Under the pieces are notes generated by a model, which saw nothing but the letters and a program-made list of their open reading frames with translations, had not been told where the DNA came from and searched no databases. Shown one piece after another: positions 33,861-42,295 of a stretch of DNA of 64,000 nucleotides. The stretch's first letter is position 1. Each line of letters opens with the position of its first letter. Position numbers and translations under genes: made by a program. The stretch is from an uncultured Odoribacter sp. (lineage in GTDB: Bacteria; Bacteroidota; Bacteroidia; Bacteroidales; Marinifilaceae), in contig CAJTSF010000011.1 of the NCBI GenBank assembly GCA_910578985.1, positions 1 to 64,000 of the forward strand, written 5' to 3'.

Positions 33861-34901
33861 ATGAAAAAGCGTCCGACCCTTCTGATTATACGCACCTCGG
33901 CGTTGGGGGATGTGGCTATGACCATTCCTGCGGTCTATTCTCTGGCAAGGAAATATCCGGAGTGGGATGTCAAAGTATTGACCCGCGCTCCTTTTGCCGC
34001 TCTTTTTCTCCATCATCCCGACAATGTATCCGTGATACCCGCCGACCTGAAAGGACGGCATAAAGGTTTCCGGGGATTGCTCCGCCTGCTGTGCGATTTG
34101 CGGAAGGAACACATCGACCGCGTGGCGGACTTTCACGACATCTTCCGTTCCCGGCTCATCGACGCTTTTTTTAGATTGTGCGGGAAGCGGGTGCGCGTGG
34201 TCAGGAAAGCCCGCCGGCAACGCCGTAAACTGACGCGCCGACAGAACAAAGACCTCTCTCCGCAACGCAATTTCGTCCTCCGCTATGTGGACGTGCTTCA
34301 TCGTTTGGGCTTTGCCGTGACGCCTGACTTCACCTCCCTCTTTGCTTCGGGCGGGGAGAGGCCTCCTTTGCCCGACTGGATTCCCGACAAAGGCGTCGAA
34401 CGGTGGGTAGGCATCGCCCCTTTCGCCCGCTATGAAACCAAGACCTATCCGCTGGAGTCCATGGAACAGCTTGTCCGGCGTCTCTCTGCTGACGGTTTCC
34501 GCATCTTTCTTTTTGGCGGAGGCAAGCGGGAGGCGGCTGTGCTCGGGGCGTGGGAAAACGCTTGCCCGATGACGCATGCCTTGCCCGGCAAACTCACCAT
34601 GCCGCAGGAACTCTCCCTCATGTCCCGGCTGGACGCGATGGTCAGTATGGATTCCGCCAACATGCACATGGCGTCCCTGGCAGGTGCGACGGTCGTATCC
34701 GTCTGGGGGAGCACGACGCCCGCCTGCGGCTTTCTCGGTTGGGGGCAGCGGGAGGAAAACGCGGTGTGCCTGCATTTGCCGTGCCAGCCTTGCACGATTG
34801 CCGGCAGTCCCGCTTGTCCCTTGGGGCATTTCGATTGTATGAAACGTTTGGATTTTGAGTTGTTGTACCGGCGAATACTATTCATCACACAAAGTTTATG
34901 A
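33861..34901 (+). CDS. Glycosyltransferase family 9 (heptosyltransferase-like)
   Basis: A 346-residue GT9 protein. It begins LLIIRTSALGDVAMTIPAVYSL, the typical heptosyltransferase start. The C-terminal nucleotide-sugar part includes GIAPFARYETKTYPLE and MVSMDSANMHMASLAGATVVSVWGST. It probably adds a heptose or similar sugar to the LPS inner core. The ATGA overlap with the next gene (34898-34901) indicates coupling to the LTA-synthase-like enzyme. Confidence 0.9.
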   Translation: MKKRPTLLIIRTSALGDVAMTIPAVYSLARKYPEWDVKVLTRAPFAALFLHHPDNVSVIPADLKGRHKGFRGLLRLLCDLRKEHIDRVADFHDIFRSRLIDAFFRLCGKRVRVVRKARRQRRKLTRRQNKDLSPQRNFVLRYVDVLHRLGFAVTPDFTSLFASGGERPPLPDWIPDKGVERWVGIAPFARYETKTYPLESMEQLVRRLSADGFRIFLFGGGKREAAVLGAWENACPMTHALPGKLTMPQELSLMSRLDAMVSMDSANMHMASLAGATVVSVWGSTTPACGFLGWGQREENAVCLHLPCQPCTIAGSPACPLGHFDCMKRLDFELLYRRILFITQSL

Positions 34902-36760
34902 TTAAGAAAAGCATTCTTTATCTGGCATCCCATTTTTTTATTTGTACATTCATTTTCTTGTGCATCCAGAAGCCCTTGTTTATGTTCTACAACTGGGGAC
35001 ACGGAGCTTCCGCCTGTTCGTTTGCCGACTGGGCACGGATTTATTCCCACGGCATCTCGCTGGACTTTGCCACGGCAGGTTATTTTACGGTCGTTCCTGT
35101 TTTAATAATATTGATATACAATATTTTACCTCCCCCCCCCACCGGTCGGCATCCGGCATTAGCCGTCTATAACGGCGTCATTGCGTTCTTCCTGGCGCTT
35201 GTCACTCTGGCGGATGCGGCGTTGTATGAATTTTGGGAATTTAAACTGGACCGCACGGTCTTCTTCTATCTGAACGATCCCAAAAACGCCTTTGCCAGCG
35301 TCTCTTTCGGTTATCTTATCGTGCGCCTGCTTGCCCTGCTTGCATTGACTGCGGCCTACTGGCTGCTTTTGCAACTGCCTGTGCGGCGGCTGCTGAATCT
35401 TCGGGATGCCCGGCGCGGCAACCGTATTCTCGGCGTATTGGTGGTGCTGCTTGCGGGAGGCTTGGTATTTGCAACCATCCGGGGATTGCGGATATGGCCC
35501 AACACCCCCGGCAGGGCATTCTATTCCAAGACGGCGTTCCACAACCATGCCGCCTTGAATCCCGTGTTCAACTTAGCTTACACCTCCATGCAGAAAAAGG
35601 GCTTCGCCGAGCAGTTCAACTTCTTCGACGAGGAAAAGCGACGGGAACTCTACGCCCCGCTGTTTCCCGCCGGGAGCGTCCATACCGAAAAACTGCTGAC
35701 CAAAGAGAAACCGAACATCCTCTTGCTTGTCCTGGAAGGCTTCGGTGCTGTCTTCATCGAAGAGTTGGGAGGCATGAAAGAGGTGGCGCCCAACATGAGC
35801 CGCCTCCTGCGCGAAAGCATCAACTTTTCCCGTTGCGATTGCAGCAGCTTCCGCACCGACCGCGGCATTGTCTGCGTGCTGAGCGGTTATCCGGGACAGC
35901 CCACGAGCAGCATCATGCGCTACTCCCACAAGATACAGGCGCTCCCCGGACTGCCCAAGACCCTGCGCGAACACGGCTATGACACCCAAGTGCTTTATGC
36001 CAGCGACATGACCTTTTTCAACATGTCCGACTACTTCATTGCCGTCGGACACGACAAACTCGTCAGCCAGGACGACTTCCCCTCGTCCGACCGCACGACC
36101 AAATGGGGAGTCCCCGACCACAAAGCTTTCGAATGGCTCTACGAGGACATCCGGGCCCGCCAGGCGGATGCCCGCCCGTGGTACACCACCTTCCTCACCA
36201 TCAGTTCCCATGCCCCGTGGGATGTGCCCTACCGTCGTCTGGAAGACGATAAACTCAATGCCTTCGCTTATGTGGACCAATGTGTCGGCGACTTCATCGA
36301 CCGCCTGAAAGCCTCTCCCGCCTGGGATAATTTACTCGTGGTCGTGACTGCAGACCACGGCTTCAACCAGCAGGAAGTCGCCTCGCCCTCATTCCCGCAC
36401 ATCCCTTTCTTCCTGCTGGGCGGCGCCGTCGGGAATGCCCGTACGATAGACCGCATCGTTTGCCAGACTGACATCCCCGCCACCCTGCTCGGACAGCTCG
36501 GCATCCCGCACGACTCGTTCACCTTCAGCCGCGACGTCTTGTCGGAGACCTACACCTATCCTTTCTCCTTCAACACGTTCAACAACGGATTCAACTTCCG
36601 CGACACCACCGGATGCACCGTTTACGACAACACCGCTTCCCGCGCCCTCTTCAACGTCCGTCCCGACGGTTCCGAAGACCTCACCCCGGATGCTCTCCGG
36701 CGCGAACAGCGGGGGAAAGCCATTCTGCAAACCCTTTATGACGATATGGACCGTAGATAA
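34898..36760 (+). CDS. LTA synthase-like membrane sulfatase/phosphotransferase (first copy)
   Basis: A 620-residue protein with five hydrophobic segments in the first 200 residues and an extracytoplasmic alkaline-phosphatase-superfamily domain. The domain starts at KPNILLLVLEGFGAVF. Its likely nucleophile is Thr320 in SSFRTDRGIVCVLSG. Metal ligands are expected in SSHAPW and TADHGFN. Relatives transfer glycerol-phosphate or phosphoethanolamine to lipids or glycans. In a Gram-negative LPS cluster, phosphate-containing decoration of the core is the natural guess. A C9 run lies at 35132-35140 between membrane segments. Confidence 0.88.
   Translation: MIKKSILYLASHFFICTFIFLCIQKPLFMFYNWGHGASACSFADWARIYSHGISLDFATAGYFTVVPVLIILIYNILPPPPTGRHPALAVYNGVIAFFLALVTLADAALYEFWEFKLDRTVFFYLNDPKNAFASVSFGYLIVRLLALLALTAAYWLLLQLPVRRLLNLRDARRGNRILGVLVVLLAGGLVFATIRGLRIWPNTPGRAFYSKTAFHNHAALNPVFNLAYTSMQKKGFAEQFNFFDEEKRRELYAPLFPAGSVHTEKLLTKEKPNILLLVLEGFGAVFIEELGGMKEVAPNMSRLLRESINFSRCDCSSFRTDRGIVCVLSGYPGQPTSSIMRYSHKIQALPGLPKTLREHGYDTQVLYASDMTFFNMSDYFIAVGHDKLVSQDDFPSSDRTTKWGVPDHKAFEWLYEDIRARQADARPWYTTFLTISSHAPWDVPYRRLEDDKLNAFAYVDQCVGDFIDRLKASPAWDNLLVVVTADHGFNQQEVASPSFPHIPFFLLGGAVGNARTIDRIVCQTDIPATLLGQLGIPHDSFTFSRDVLSETYTYPFSFNTFNNGFNFRDTTGCTVYDNTASRALFNVRPDGSEDLTPDALRREQRGKAILQTLYDDMDRR
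35132..35140 (+). repeat. C9 homopolymer within the first LTA synthase-like gene
   Basis: Nine consecutive C encode part of a PPPP turn between membrane helices. The present length keeps the frame. Confidence 0.93.
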
Positions 36761-36772
36761 ATTTTAACCGTT

Positions 36773-38761
36773 ATGAAAATCAACCGGATATTCAACGGCT
36801 TCGCTGCCGGTAAGAAATACAGCGCCGTTCCCTGGTGCGTTCTCCTCAACCTCTTGTGGGTATACCTCTGCTACGGGGTGTGCCGCATTGCGTTCTACTT
36901 TGAAAACCTCGAACTCTTTCAGGACCCCCTCACCCGGGCAACCGCTTTCGACTGGCTCTCCGGGGGATTCATTTTCGACACCTCCGCCATTGCCTACACC
37001 AACGCCCTTTATCTCCTCCTGGTGCTCTTCCCGTTGCATTGGAAAGAAACGCCACTGTTCCGCCAGATAACCAAATGGGTGTTTGTCACGGTCAATGCCG
37101 TTTGTCTCGTTTCCAACCTGATGGATGCCGTTTATTTCCCTTTCCGTCAGGCGCGTACGACCGCCACGGTATTCGATGAATTTAAAAACGAGACCAACCT
37201 ATTGAAAATCTTCGGCGTGGAAGTCTTCCGCCATTGGTACTTCGTCCTGCTGGCGGCGCTCATGGTATTTTTCCTTGTCCGGTGCTACCGCCATGCCCGT
37301 CCCCTAACCCCGGGGCACTCCCTCGGGAGATACTACCTCTCCCGCACCCTTTGGTTGGTCGTCTTTGTTCTTTTGACCGTTTTCGGTATGCGCGGCTGTA
37401 CGTTCACCACCGCCACCCGCCCTGTCTCCGTCAATGACGCCCATCAATATGTGCGGCGTCCCATTGAGACCGGCATTGTCCTCAATACCCCCTTCGCCAT
37501 CCTGCGTACCCTGACCACCAAACCTCTTTCCACCCCCACTTACTTCGAAGACCGCACACAGCTCGACCTCCTTTATTCGCCTCTCCACATTCCCTCCGAC
37601 ACCCTCCCCGTGCGCAAGAAAAACGTGGTGATTCTCATCGTGGAAAGCTTTGCCCGGGAATTTGTCGGCTCTCTCAACACTCACCTCGACAGTGGCACGT
37701 ATGCCGGTTACACCCCTTTCACCGACTCTCTGCTGCAACGCAGCCTCACATTCAGCGGCACCTTCAGCAACAGTGATTTTTCCATCGACGCCATGCCCGC
37801 CGTGCTGGCATCCATTCCCCGCATGAACAAGCCCTATGTCGTCACCCCCTTCTCCCTTAACCGGCTCAACAGCCTGGCGACCGAATTGAAAAACTGGGGC
37901 TATTACACCGCCTTTTTCCATGGTGCCGAAAACAAATCCATGGGCTTCCAGGCGTTCGCCCGCTCCATCGGCTTCGACGACTATTTCGGGCGCACGGAAT
38001 ACGACAAAGACCCCCGCTTCCGCGGTGAAGAGGACTTCGACGGCACCTGGGCGATTTGGGATGAACCCTACCTGCAACACTTCTGCTTGAAGATGAATGA
38101 AATGAAAGAGCCTTTCTTCACCTCCGTCTTCACCGCTTCCTCGCATCACCCTTTTGCCCTTCCCGAGCAATACAGGGACACCTTCCCCGACGAGGGGCTG
38201 TATCCCCTGCACAAATGCATCCGTTACACGGACCATGCGCTCCGCCGTTTCTTTGAAACCGCCTCCCGCCAGCCATGGTACAAAAACACCATCTTCGTGC
38301 TCACCGCCGACCACGCCAGCAGCCGCACCACCCACGCCGAATACAAGACCTCTCTCGGACAGTTCCGCATCCCCATCCTCTTCTTCGACCCCTCCGGCGA
38401 AATGCCCGTCGGCTGCCGGGACGGCATCGCCCAACAGATCGACATCATGCCCACCCTGCTCGGATACTTGGGCTACGACCGCCCCTACATCGCTTTCGGG
38501 CAAGACCTGCTCCACACCGCTCCCGAAGAAACCTGGGCGATGAACTGGGTGCAGGTACCCCAGTACATCCGGGGAAACTACCTCATCCGTTTCGACCTCA
38601 ATGAAGTGACCGGTGTCTATGCTTACCGCACCGACCCCTTGTTGCGTTACAACCTGAAAAACGAAATCCAGGAACAGGAACTTTATACGAACCACCTGAA
38701 AGCCATCCTTCAGTCCTATCGCGAACGAATGGAGGCGGATGACCTGACGGTTACCCGGTAG
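36773..38761 (+). CDS. LTA synthase-like membrane sulfatase/phosphotransferase (second copy)
   Basis: A 662-residue paralogue of the preceding enzyme, 12 bases downstream. It has five predicted membrane segments in the first 215 residues. The catalytic domain starts at KKNVVILIVESFAREFVGSL. The nucleophile position lies in NSDFSIDAMPAVLASIP, where Ser337 appears in place of the Thr of copy one. Metal-site motifs are TASSHHPFALP and LTADHASSRTT. It probably acts on the same glycan but on another position or with another donor. No terminator is obvious after it. Confidence 0.88.
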   Translation: MKINRIFNGFAAGKKYSAVPWCVLLNLLWVYLCYGVCRIAFYFENLELFQDPLTRATAFDWLSGGFIFDTSAIAYTNALYLLLVLFPLHWKETPLFRQITKWVFVTVNAVCLVSNLMDAVYFPFRQARTTATVFDEFKNETNLLKIFGVEVFRHWYFVLLAALMVFFLVRCYRHARPLTPGHSLGRYYLSRTLWLVVFVLLTVFGMRGCTFTTATRPVSVNDAHQYVRRPIETGIVLNTPFAILRTLTTKPLSTPTYFEDRTQLDLLYSPLHIPSDTLPVRKKNVVILIVESFAREFVGSLNTHLDSGTYAGYTPFTDSLLQRSLTFSGTFSNSDFSIDAMPAVLASIPRMNKPYVVTPFSLNRLNSLATELKNWGYYTAFFHGAENKSMGFQAFARSIGFDDYFGRTEYDKDPRFRGEEDFDGTWAIWDEPYLQHFCLKMNEMKEPFFTSVFTASSHHPFALPEQYRDTFPDEGLYPLHKCIRYTDHALRRFFETASRQPWYKNTIFVLTADHASSRTTHAEYKTSLGQFRIPILFFDPSGEMPVGCRDGIAQQIDIMPTLLGYLGYDRPYIAFGQDLLHTAPEETWAMNWVQVPQYIRGNYLIRFDLNEVTGVYAYRTDPLLRYNLKNEIQEQELYTNHLKAILQSYRERMEADDLTVTR

Positions 38762-39221
38762 GATATATTTAATCATTGTGCTCGAAAGTATGATAACTTA
38801 AACGCAGTCATTTCCGTTGGTTATCGAGCTAATTCCGTACGAACGACTCAGTTCCGCCAATGGTGACCGAGTTTGAAAAATATCGCATTATTTAATAGGG
38901 TATTACTGCCATTTTTTGTGTGACGTCAGGAGTGAATTACGGTTAATTTACGGTTCTCTTACGGTGATTCTACGGCTAAAAGCTTATTAAAAGCTTATTA
39001 TACACTTATTAAAAGCTTATTCTATGTATAAGCTTTTAACCGTCTTTTAATTGGTTTAGAAAAATATATTGACTGTAGAACTACTGTAGTTCCACCGTAA
39101 TTCTTACGTGGTTGATTGCTGAGCATCTCCTTTGCTGGCGGGTTAAGGTTCCTGTGAAGGAGTTGTTTCTTCTATTTTACGAAAATAATTACACCATAAA
39201 TTAAATGTAAAATATTTTTCA
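38762..39221. other. Gene-free stretch with repeat array
   Basis: No protein-coding frame is visible over about 460 bases. The notable content is the pair of 11-bp repeat blocks at 38938-39031, followed by a region with short ACTGTAGTT/AACTACTGTAG-like repeats (39072-39092). Base composition becomes AT-rich toward the lipoprotein gene. Confidence 0.6.
38938..39031 (+). repeat. Array of 11-bp direct repeats, two types
   Basis: TACGG recurs at 38938, 38949, 38960 and 38971, exactly 11 bases apart (TACGGTTAATT, TACGGTTCTCT, TACGGTGATTC, TACGGC). A second block of 11-mers follows from 38977: TAAAAGCTTAT twice, TATACACTTAT, then TAAAAGCTTAT again at 39010. The last copy also forms an inverted repeat with ATAAGCTTTT at 39028-39037. 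The period keeps sites on nearly one face of the helix. The ACGGTT core with 22-bp spacing of alternate copies resembles LytTR-type binding sites; that is inference. Confidence 0.8.
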
Positions 39222-39229
39222 TACCTTTG
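39222..39229 (+). promoter_or_regulatory. Promoter -7 box (TACCTTTG) of the AT-rich lipoprotein gene
   Basis: TACCTTTG fits TAnnTTTG. It lies about 160 bases before the lipoprotein start, leaving an unusually long leader. Confidence 0.5.
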
Positions 39230-39387
39230 TCACTGTAATCAGTAAAATAATTTTTTGGGATTCGTCTTTGAGATGCAAGATAAAGACGAATGGTGCAGGA
39301 CAAGTGTGGCGGAACTGTAAGAATAAAAAAATGCAAACAAGTTGCACGGATTTATTAAAAATAAGGTTGGTTTTAAATATAATTGAA

Positions 39388-40329
39388 ATGAAAAAGTTAT
39401 TATTAGGATTGATGTTAGCAGTATGTGCATCTTGCACAAGTCCTCAAAATGAAACCAAAAATTTTCCACCAGAATTTGACCCAGTGTCTTATTATATGAA
39501 TAAATATGATTTAAGCGCATCAGACACAATTGATTTAAGGATGTTTGGTCTATATGCAATGCCTGACACTAATGTTCTTGTTTTGCTGGGTAACAAAAAA
39601 GGACATCTATGGATAAAATTTGTCGAATCTATGCCATATGACAAGGATGGCGTATCTGATATTATTTGCAAAGAAATCAAACAATTGGAAATTCAATCTC
39701 AATTCAATGATATACGAAAAGTTGAATTAGGATATGGAGAGTCTGTAATAGATACCATAAAATATTTAGAATTAGATGAGTATGACATGTTGTTAGGTTT
39801 ATATAGCATATCTTTCCATGATTATGAACATTTTGCTATATCAAAAAGCGTAACTGGAGGAACAATATCATGGGTTATATGTAATGACAAGATAATAGAC
39901 ATACAAGGATGGTTGAAGCCATTGTTGAATGGATATTATGATGCGGATGATTATTATAATAATAAGGACATACATATTTACAATGAATATGGGGACTTAT
40001 TATATATGACCGAATATCTAAATATTGATGGATTGAAATTCATTAATATGTATGAATACATAAAATGTGATTATGATTCTTACTATGAGAATAATCGTTA
40101 CGAATATAAGTGGAGAATAAGGAAAATGAACGCCGAAACAAATGAAACTGCATGGACTTATATCGTGGGGAATATTGGAACAGAAATTAACGGGAATCAG
40201 CCTAAAATAGACTACAAAATAGAAACGTCAGAAAACTACATTACCTGCACATTTGATTGTACAAATTATGACGGAACCAAGGAGCAAAAGATTATCAAAT
40301 TAAATATGGATGGAGAAAGTATAGATTAG
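39388..40329 (+). CDS. AT-rich uncharacterised lipoprotein
   Basis: A 313-residue lipoprotein with signal peptide MKKLLLGLMLAVCASC and lipidated Cys16. The body is rich in Asp, Tyr, Asn and Ile and shows no family I recognise. The gene is strikingly AT-rich beside GC-rich neighbours and uses codons such as ATA, AAT and TTA that they avoid, so recent transfer is likely. It stands alone, with its own promoter and terminator and the 11-bp repeat array upstream. An upstream in-frame start exists but would bury the signal peptide. Confidence 0.8.
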   Translation: MKKLLLGLMLAVCASCTSPQNETKNFPPEFDPVSYYMNKYDLSASDTIDLRMFGLYAMPDTNVLVLLGNKKGHLWIKFVESMPYDKDGVSDIICKEIKQLEIQSQFNDIRKVELGYGESVIDTIKYLELDEYDMLLGLYSISFHDYEHFAISKSVTGGTISWVICNDKIIDIQGWLKPLLNGYYDADDYYNNKDIHIYNEYGDLLYMTEYLNIDGLKFINMYEYIKCDYDSYYENNRYEYKWRIRKMNAETNETAWTYIVGNIGTEINGNQPKIDYKIETSENYITCTFDCTNYDGTKEQKIIKLNMDGESID

Positions 40330-40373
40330 TATTAATTCGGAGCGGGAGTAGCGACGAGAGGGAGTTGTTTTTT

Positions 40374-40402
40374 AAGGGGTTGTCCGTATGGGCGACCCCT
40401 TT
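40374..40402 (+). terminator. Intrinsic terminator after the AT-rich lipoprotein gene
   Basis: AAGGGGTTGTCC pairs with GGGCGACCCCTT (two G-U pairs) around GTAT, followed by TTGTTTG. Confidence 0.8.
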
Positions 40403-40458
40403 GTTTGTGGCGTGTTTTTGGTGGTTTTAGGGGGATTGGGGATAATTTTTGATAAAAA

Positions 40459-40483
40459 GTGGGGGAAAGTGGTTGGAAGTGGG
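40459..40483 (+). promoter_or_regulatory. MraZ binding boxes (three GTGG repeats)
   Basis: GTGGG at 40459, GTGGT at 40469 and GTGGG at 40479 are spaced exactly ten bases apart with five-base spacers. This is the arrangement described for MraZ operators upstream of dcw clusters. They lie just before the mraZ promoter element, so MraZ should repress its own operon here. Confidence 0.85.
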
Positions 40484-40493
40484 AAATATTTTA

Positions 40494-40501
40494 TAATTTT
40501 A
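40494..40501 (+). promoter_or_regulatory. Probable mraZ promoter -7 box (TAATTTTA)
   Basis: TAATTTTA differs from TAnnTTTG only at the last base and lies 12 bases before the chosen mraZ start, with the MraZ boxes over the upstream part of the promoter. Confidence 0.4.
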
Positions 40502-40512
40502 CCTCACCAAAA

Positions 40513-40977
40513 ATGAGGATTATGGGAGTTACGTTTATCGGCGATTATGCGTGCAAGGCGGACAGCAAATGGCGGGTGGTCGTGCCGTCTTCCTTTCGGA
40601 AGGCGATGACGGTTGCGGGTCAGGCGGTGTTCGTGTTGCGGCGGAATATGTTCGATAAATGCGTGGATATGTATCCGTTGAGCGAGTGGGAGCGGATGGT
40701 GGAGCGGTTGCGGGAGCGGTTGAATCCGTTCGACGCAAAGCATGCGGCGTTCCTGCGGGAGTTTTTCCGGGGGACGCAGGAGGTGGAGATGGATGCCAAC
40801 GGACGGGTGTTGCTTCCGCGGCGGGTGATGGAGGAGGCGGGCATCGGGAAGGAGATGGTGATGGCGGCGCAGGACAAGGTGTTGCAGGTGTGGGATGCAG
40901 GGAAGTATGAGGAGGTGGCGATGGGGGCGGAGGAGTTGGGAAGGCTGGCGGGAGAGGTGTTCAGAACGGAAGGTTGA
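40513..40977 (+). CDS. mraZ: Transcriptional regulator MraZ
   Basis: A protein of about 154 residues with two AbrB-like halves: IGDYACKADSKWRVVVPSSFRK and QEVEMDANGRVLLPRRVMEEA. It is the conserved first gene of the dcw cluster and a repressor that binds repeats upstream of its own gene. I chose the ATG at 40513; the ATG at 40522 is equally possible. Longer readings would overlap the operator. rsmH follows after 21 bases. Confidence 0.93.
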   Translation: MRIMGVTFIGDYACKADSKWRVVVPSSFRKAMTVAGQAVFVLRRNMFDKCVDMYPLSEWERMVERLRERLNPFDAKHAAFLREFFRGTQEVEMDANGRVLLPRRVMEEAGIGKEMVMAAQDKVLQVWDAGKYEEVAMGAEELGRLAGEVFRTEG

Positions 40978-40998
40978 ATGTTGTAACGGGAGGTAGTT

Positions 40999-41934
40999 AT
41001 GTCGGAGTATCACGTTCCGGTTTTGTTGCAGGAGTCGGTGGACGGGTTGAATATCCGTCCGGATGGGGTGTATTTGGATTTAACGTTCGGCGGAGGGGGG
41101 CATTCTGCGGAGATTTTGCGGCGGTTGGGAAGCGGAGGGAAGTTGTTGGGGTTCGACCAGGATGAGGATGCGGGGAGGAATGTGCCGGAGGACGGGCGTT
41201 TTGTGTTTGTCAATCATAATTTCAGGTATATGCGGAATTTCATACGCTACCACGGATGTGGGGCAGTGGACGGGATTTTGGCGGATTTGGGGGTGTCGTC
41301 GCATGAGTTCGATGAGGCGGAGCGGGGGTTTTCGTTCCGTTTCGATGCGGAGCTGGACATGCGGATGAACCGGCGGAAGGGGCTGACGGCGCGGGAGGTG
41401 CTGAACGGGTATGAGGGGGAGCGTCTGGCGGCGTTGTTCCGGGAGTATGGTGAGGTGGAGCAGGCGGGGCGTCTGGCGGATTGTGTGGTGCGGGCGAGGG
41501 GGGTGAAGGAAATCCGGACGTCGGAGGATTTTTACCGGGCAATGGAGCCTTGCGTGCCGCGGGGGAAAGAGAAGAAGTATCTGGCGAAGGTCTACCAGGC
41601 GCTGCGCATCGAGGTGAACGGGGAGTTGGACGCGTTGAAGGAGATGCTGGCGCAGGCTTCGGAGGTGCTGGGCGTGGGAGGACGGTTGGTGGTGATTACG
41701 TACCATTCGTTGGAGGACCGGATTGTGAAGAATTTTTTGAGGACGGGGAATGTGGAGGGGAAAGAGGAGCGGGATGAGGTGTATGGCGGGGTGTGGCGGG
41801 TGTTCGAGGCGGTGAACCGGAAGGTGATCGTGCCGGGAGAGGCGGAGGTGGCGGCTAACCCGCGGGCGAGGAGTGCGAAGTTGCGGATTGCGGAGAAGAC
41901 GGGAGAGGGTGAATCAAAGGAAAGGAGGCGGTGA
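40999..41934 (+). CDS. rsmH: 16S rRNA m4C1402 methyltransferase
   Basis: A 311-residue SAM-dependent methyltransferase that N4-methylates C1402 of 16S rRNA. It has the start YHVPVLLQESVDGL, the SAM motif LDLTFGGGGHSAEIL, the block ILADLGVSSHEFDEAERGFSFR and VITYHSLEDRIVKNF. It is preceded by a GGGAGG Shine-Dalgarno-like sequence seven bases before the ATG. Its stop overlaps the FtsL-like start (TGATG). Confidence 0.96.
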   Translation: MSEYHVPVLLQESVDGLNIRPDGVYLDLTFGGGGHSAEILRRLGSGGKLLGFDQDEDAGRNVPEDGRFVFVNHNFRYMRNFIRYHGCGAVDGILADLGVSSHEFDEAERGFSFRFDAELDMRMNRRKGLTAREVLNGYEGERLAALFREYGEVEQAGRLADCVVRARGVKEIRTSEDFYRAMEPCVPRGKEKKYLAKVYQALRIEVNGELDALKEMLAQASEVLGVGGRLVVITYHSLEDRIVKNFLRTGNVEGKEERDEVYGGVWRVFEAVNRKVIVPGEAEVAANPRARSAKLRIAEKTGEGESKERRR

Positions 41935-42287
41935 TGGAAGAGTACGGATATGATGCGCAGCCGGCGAGGGAGGCGGAAGGGGGCGGTCTGATGAGGAAGG
42001 TGTTGGCGGGGGGATTGATTGCGGAGAAATGGAGGAAGAATTTCTGGTTTTTGCTGTTGGTGGCGGGACTGGGAATTTATTATATTTATAACGGGTATGC
42101 CGTGGAGCGGCTACACCGTGAACGGACGGCACTGGAGCGGGAGGTAAAAGATTTGCGCTTCGAGTCGATTACGACGGCGGCGGATTTGATGTTTATGTGC
42201 AAGCAGTCGGAGGTCATCAAGCGGATTAAGCGGGAGGGGATGGCGTTGGAGGAGAGCAAGGAGCCTCCGGTGAAAATTTATAGATAG
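41934..42287 (+). CDS. FtsL-like cell division protein
   Basis: A 117-residue bitopic membrane protein in the position of ftsL. It has a charged cytoplasmic N-terminus, one membrane helix (about 37-56: FWFLLLVAGLGIYYIYNGYAV) and a periplasmic coiled coil (VERLHRERTALEREVKDLR). This is the typical Bacteroidota FtsL stand-in, which is thought to link FtsQ and the septal PBP complex. The start at 41934 overlaps the rsmH stop; a GTG three bases upstream is an alternative. Confidence 0.85.
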   Translation: MEEYGYDAQPAREAEGGGLMRKVLAGGLIAEKWRKNFWFLLLVAGLGIYYIYNGYAVERLHRERTALEREVKDLRFESITTAADLMFMCKQSEVIKRIKREGMALEESKEPPVKIYR

Positions 42288-42295
42288 CGCGGGGT

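Noticed and set aside
38977..39037. CRISPR array or replication origin at the 11-bp repeats
   Set aside because: The units are contiguous and far too short for repeat-spacer architecture, no cas genes are near, and there is no dnaA gene or DnaA-box cluster to support an origin.
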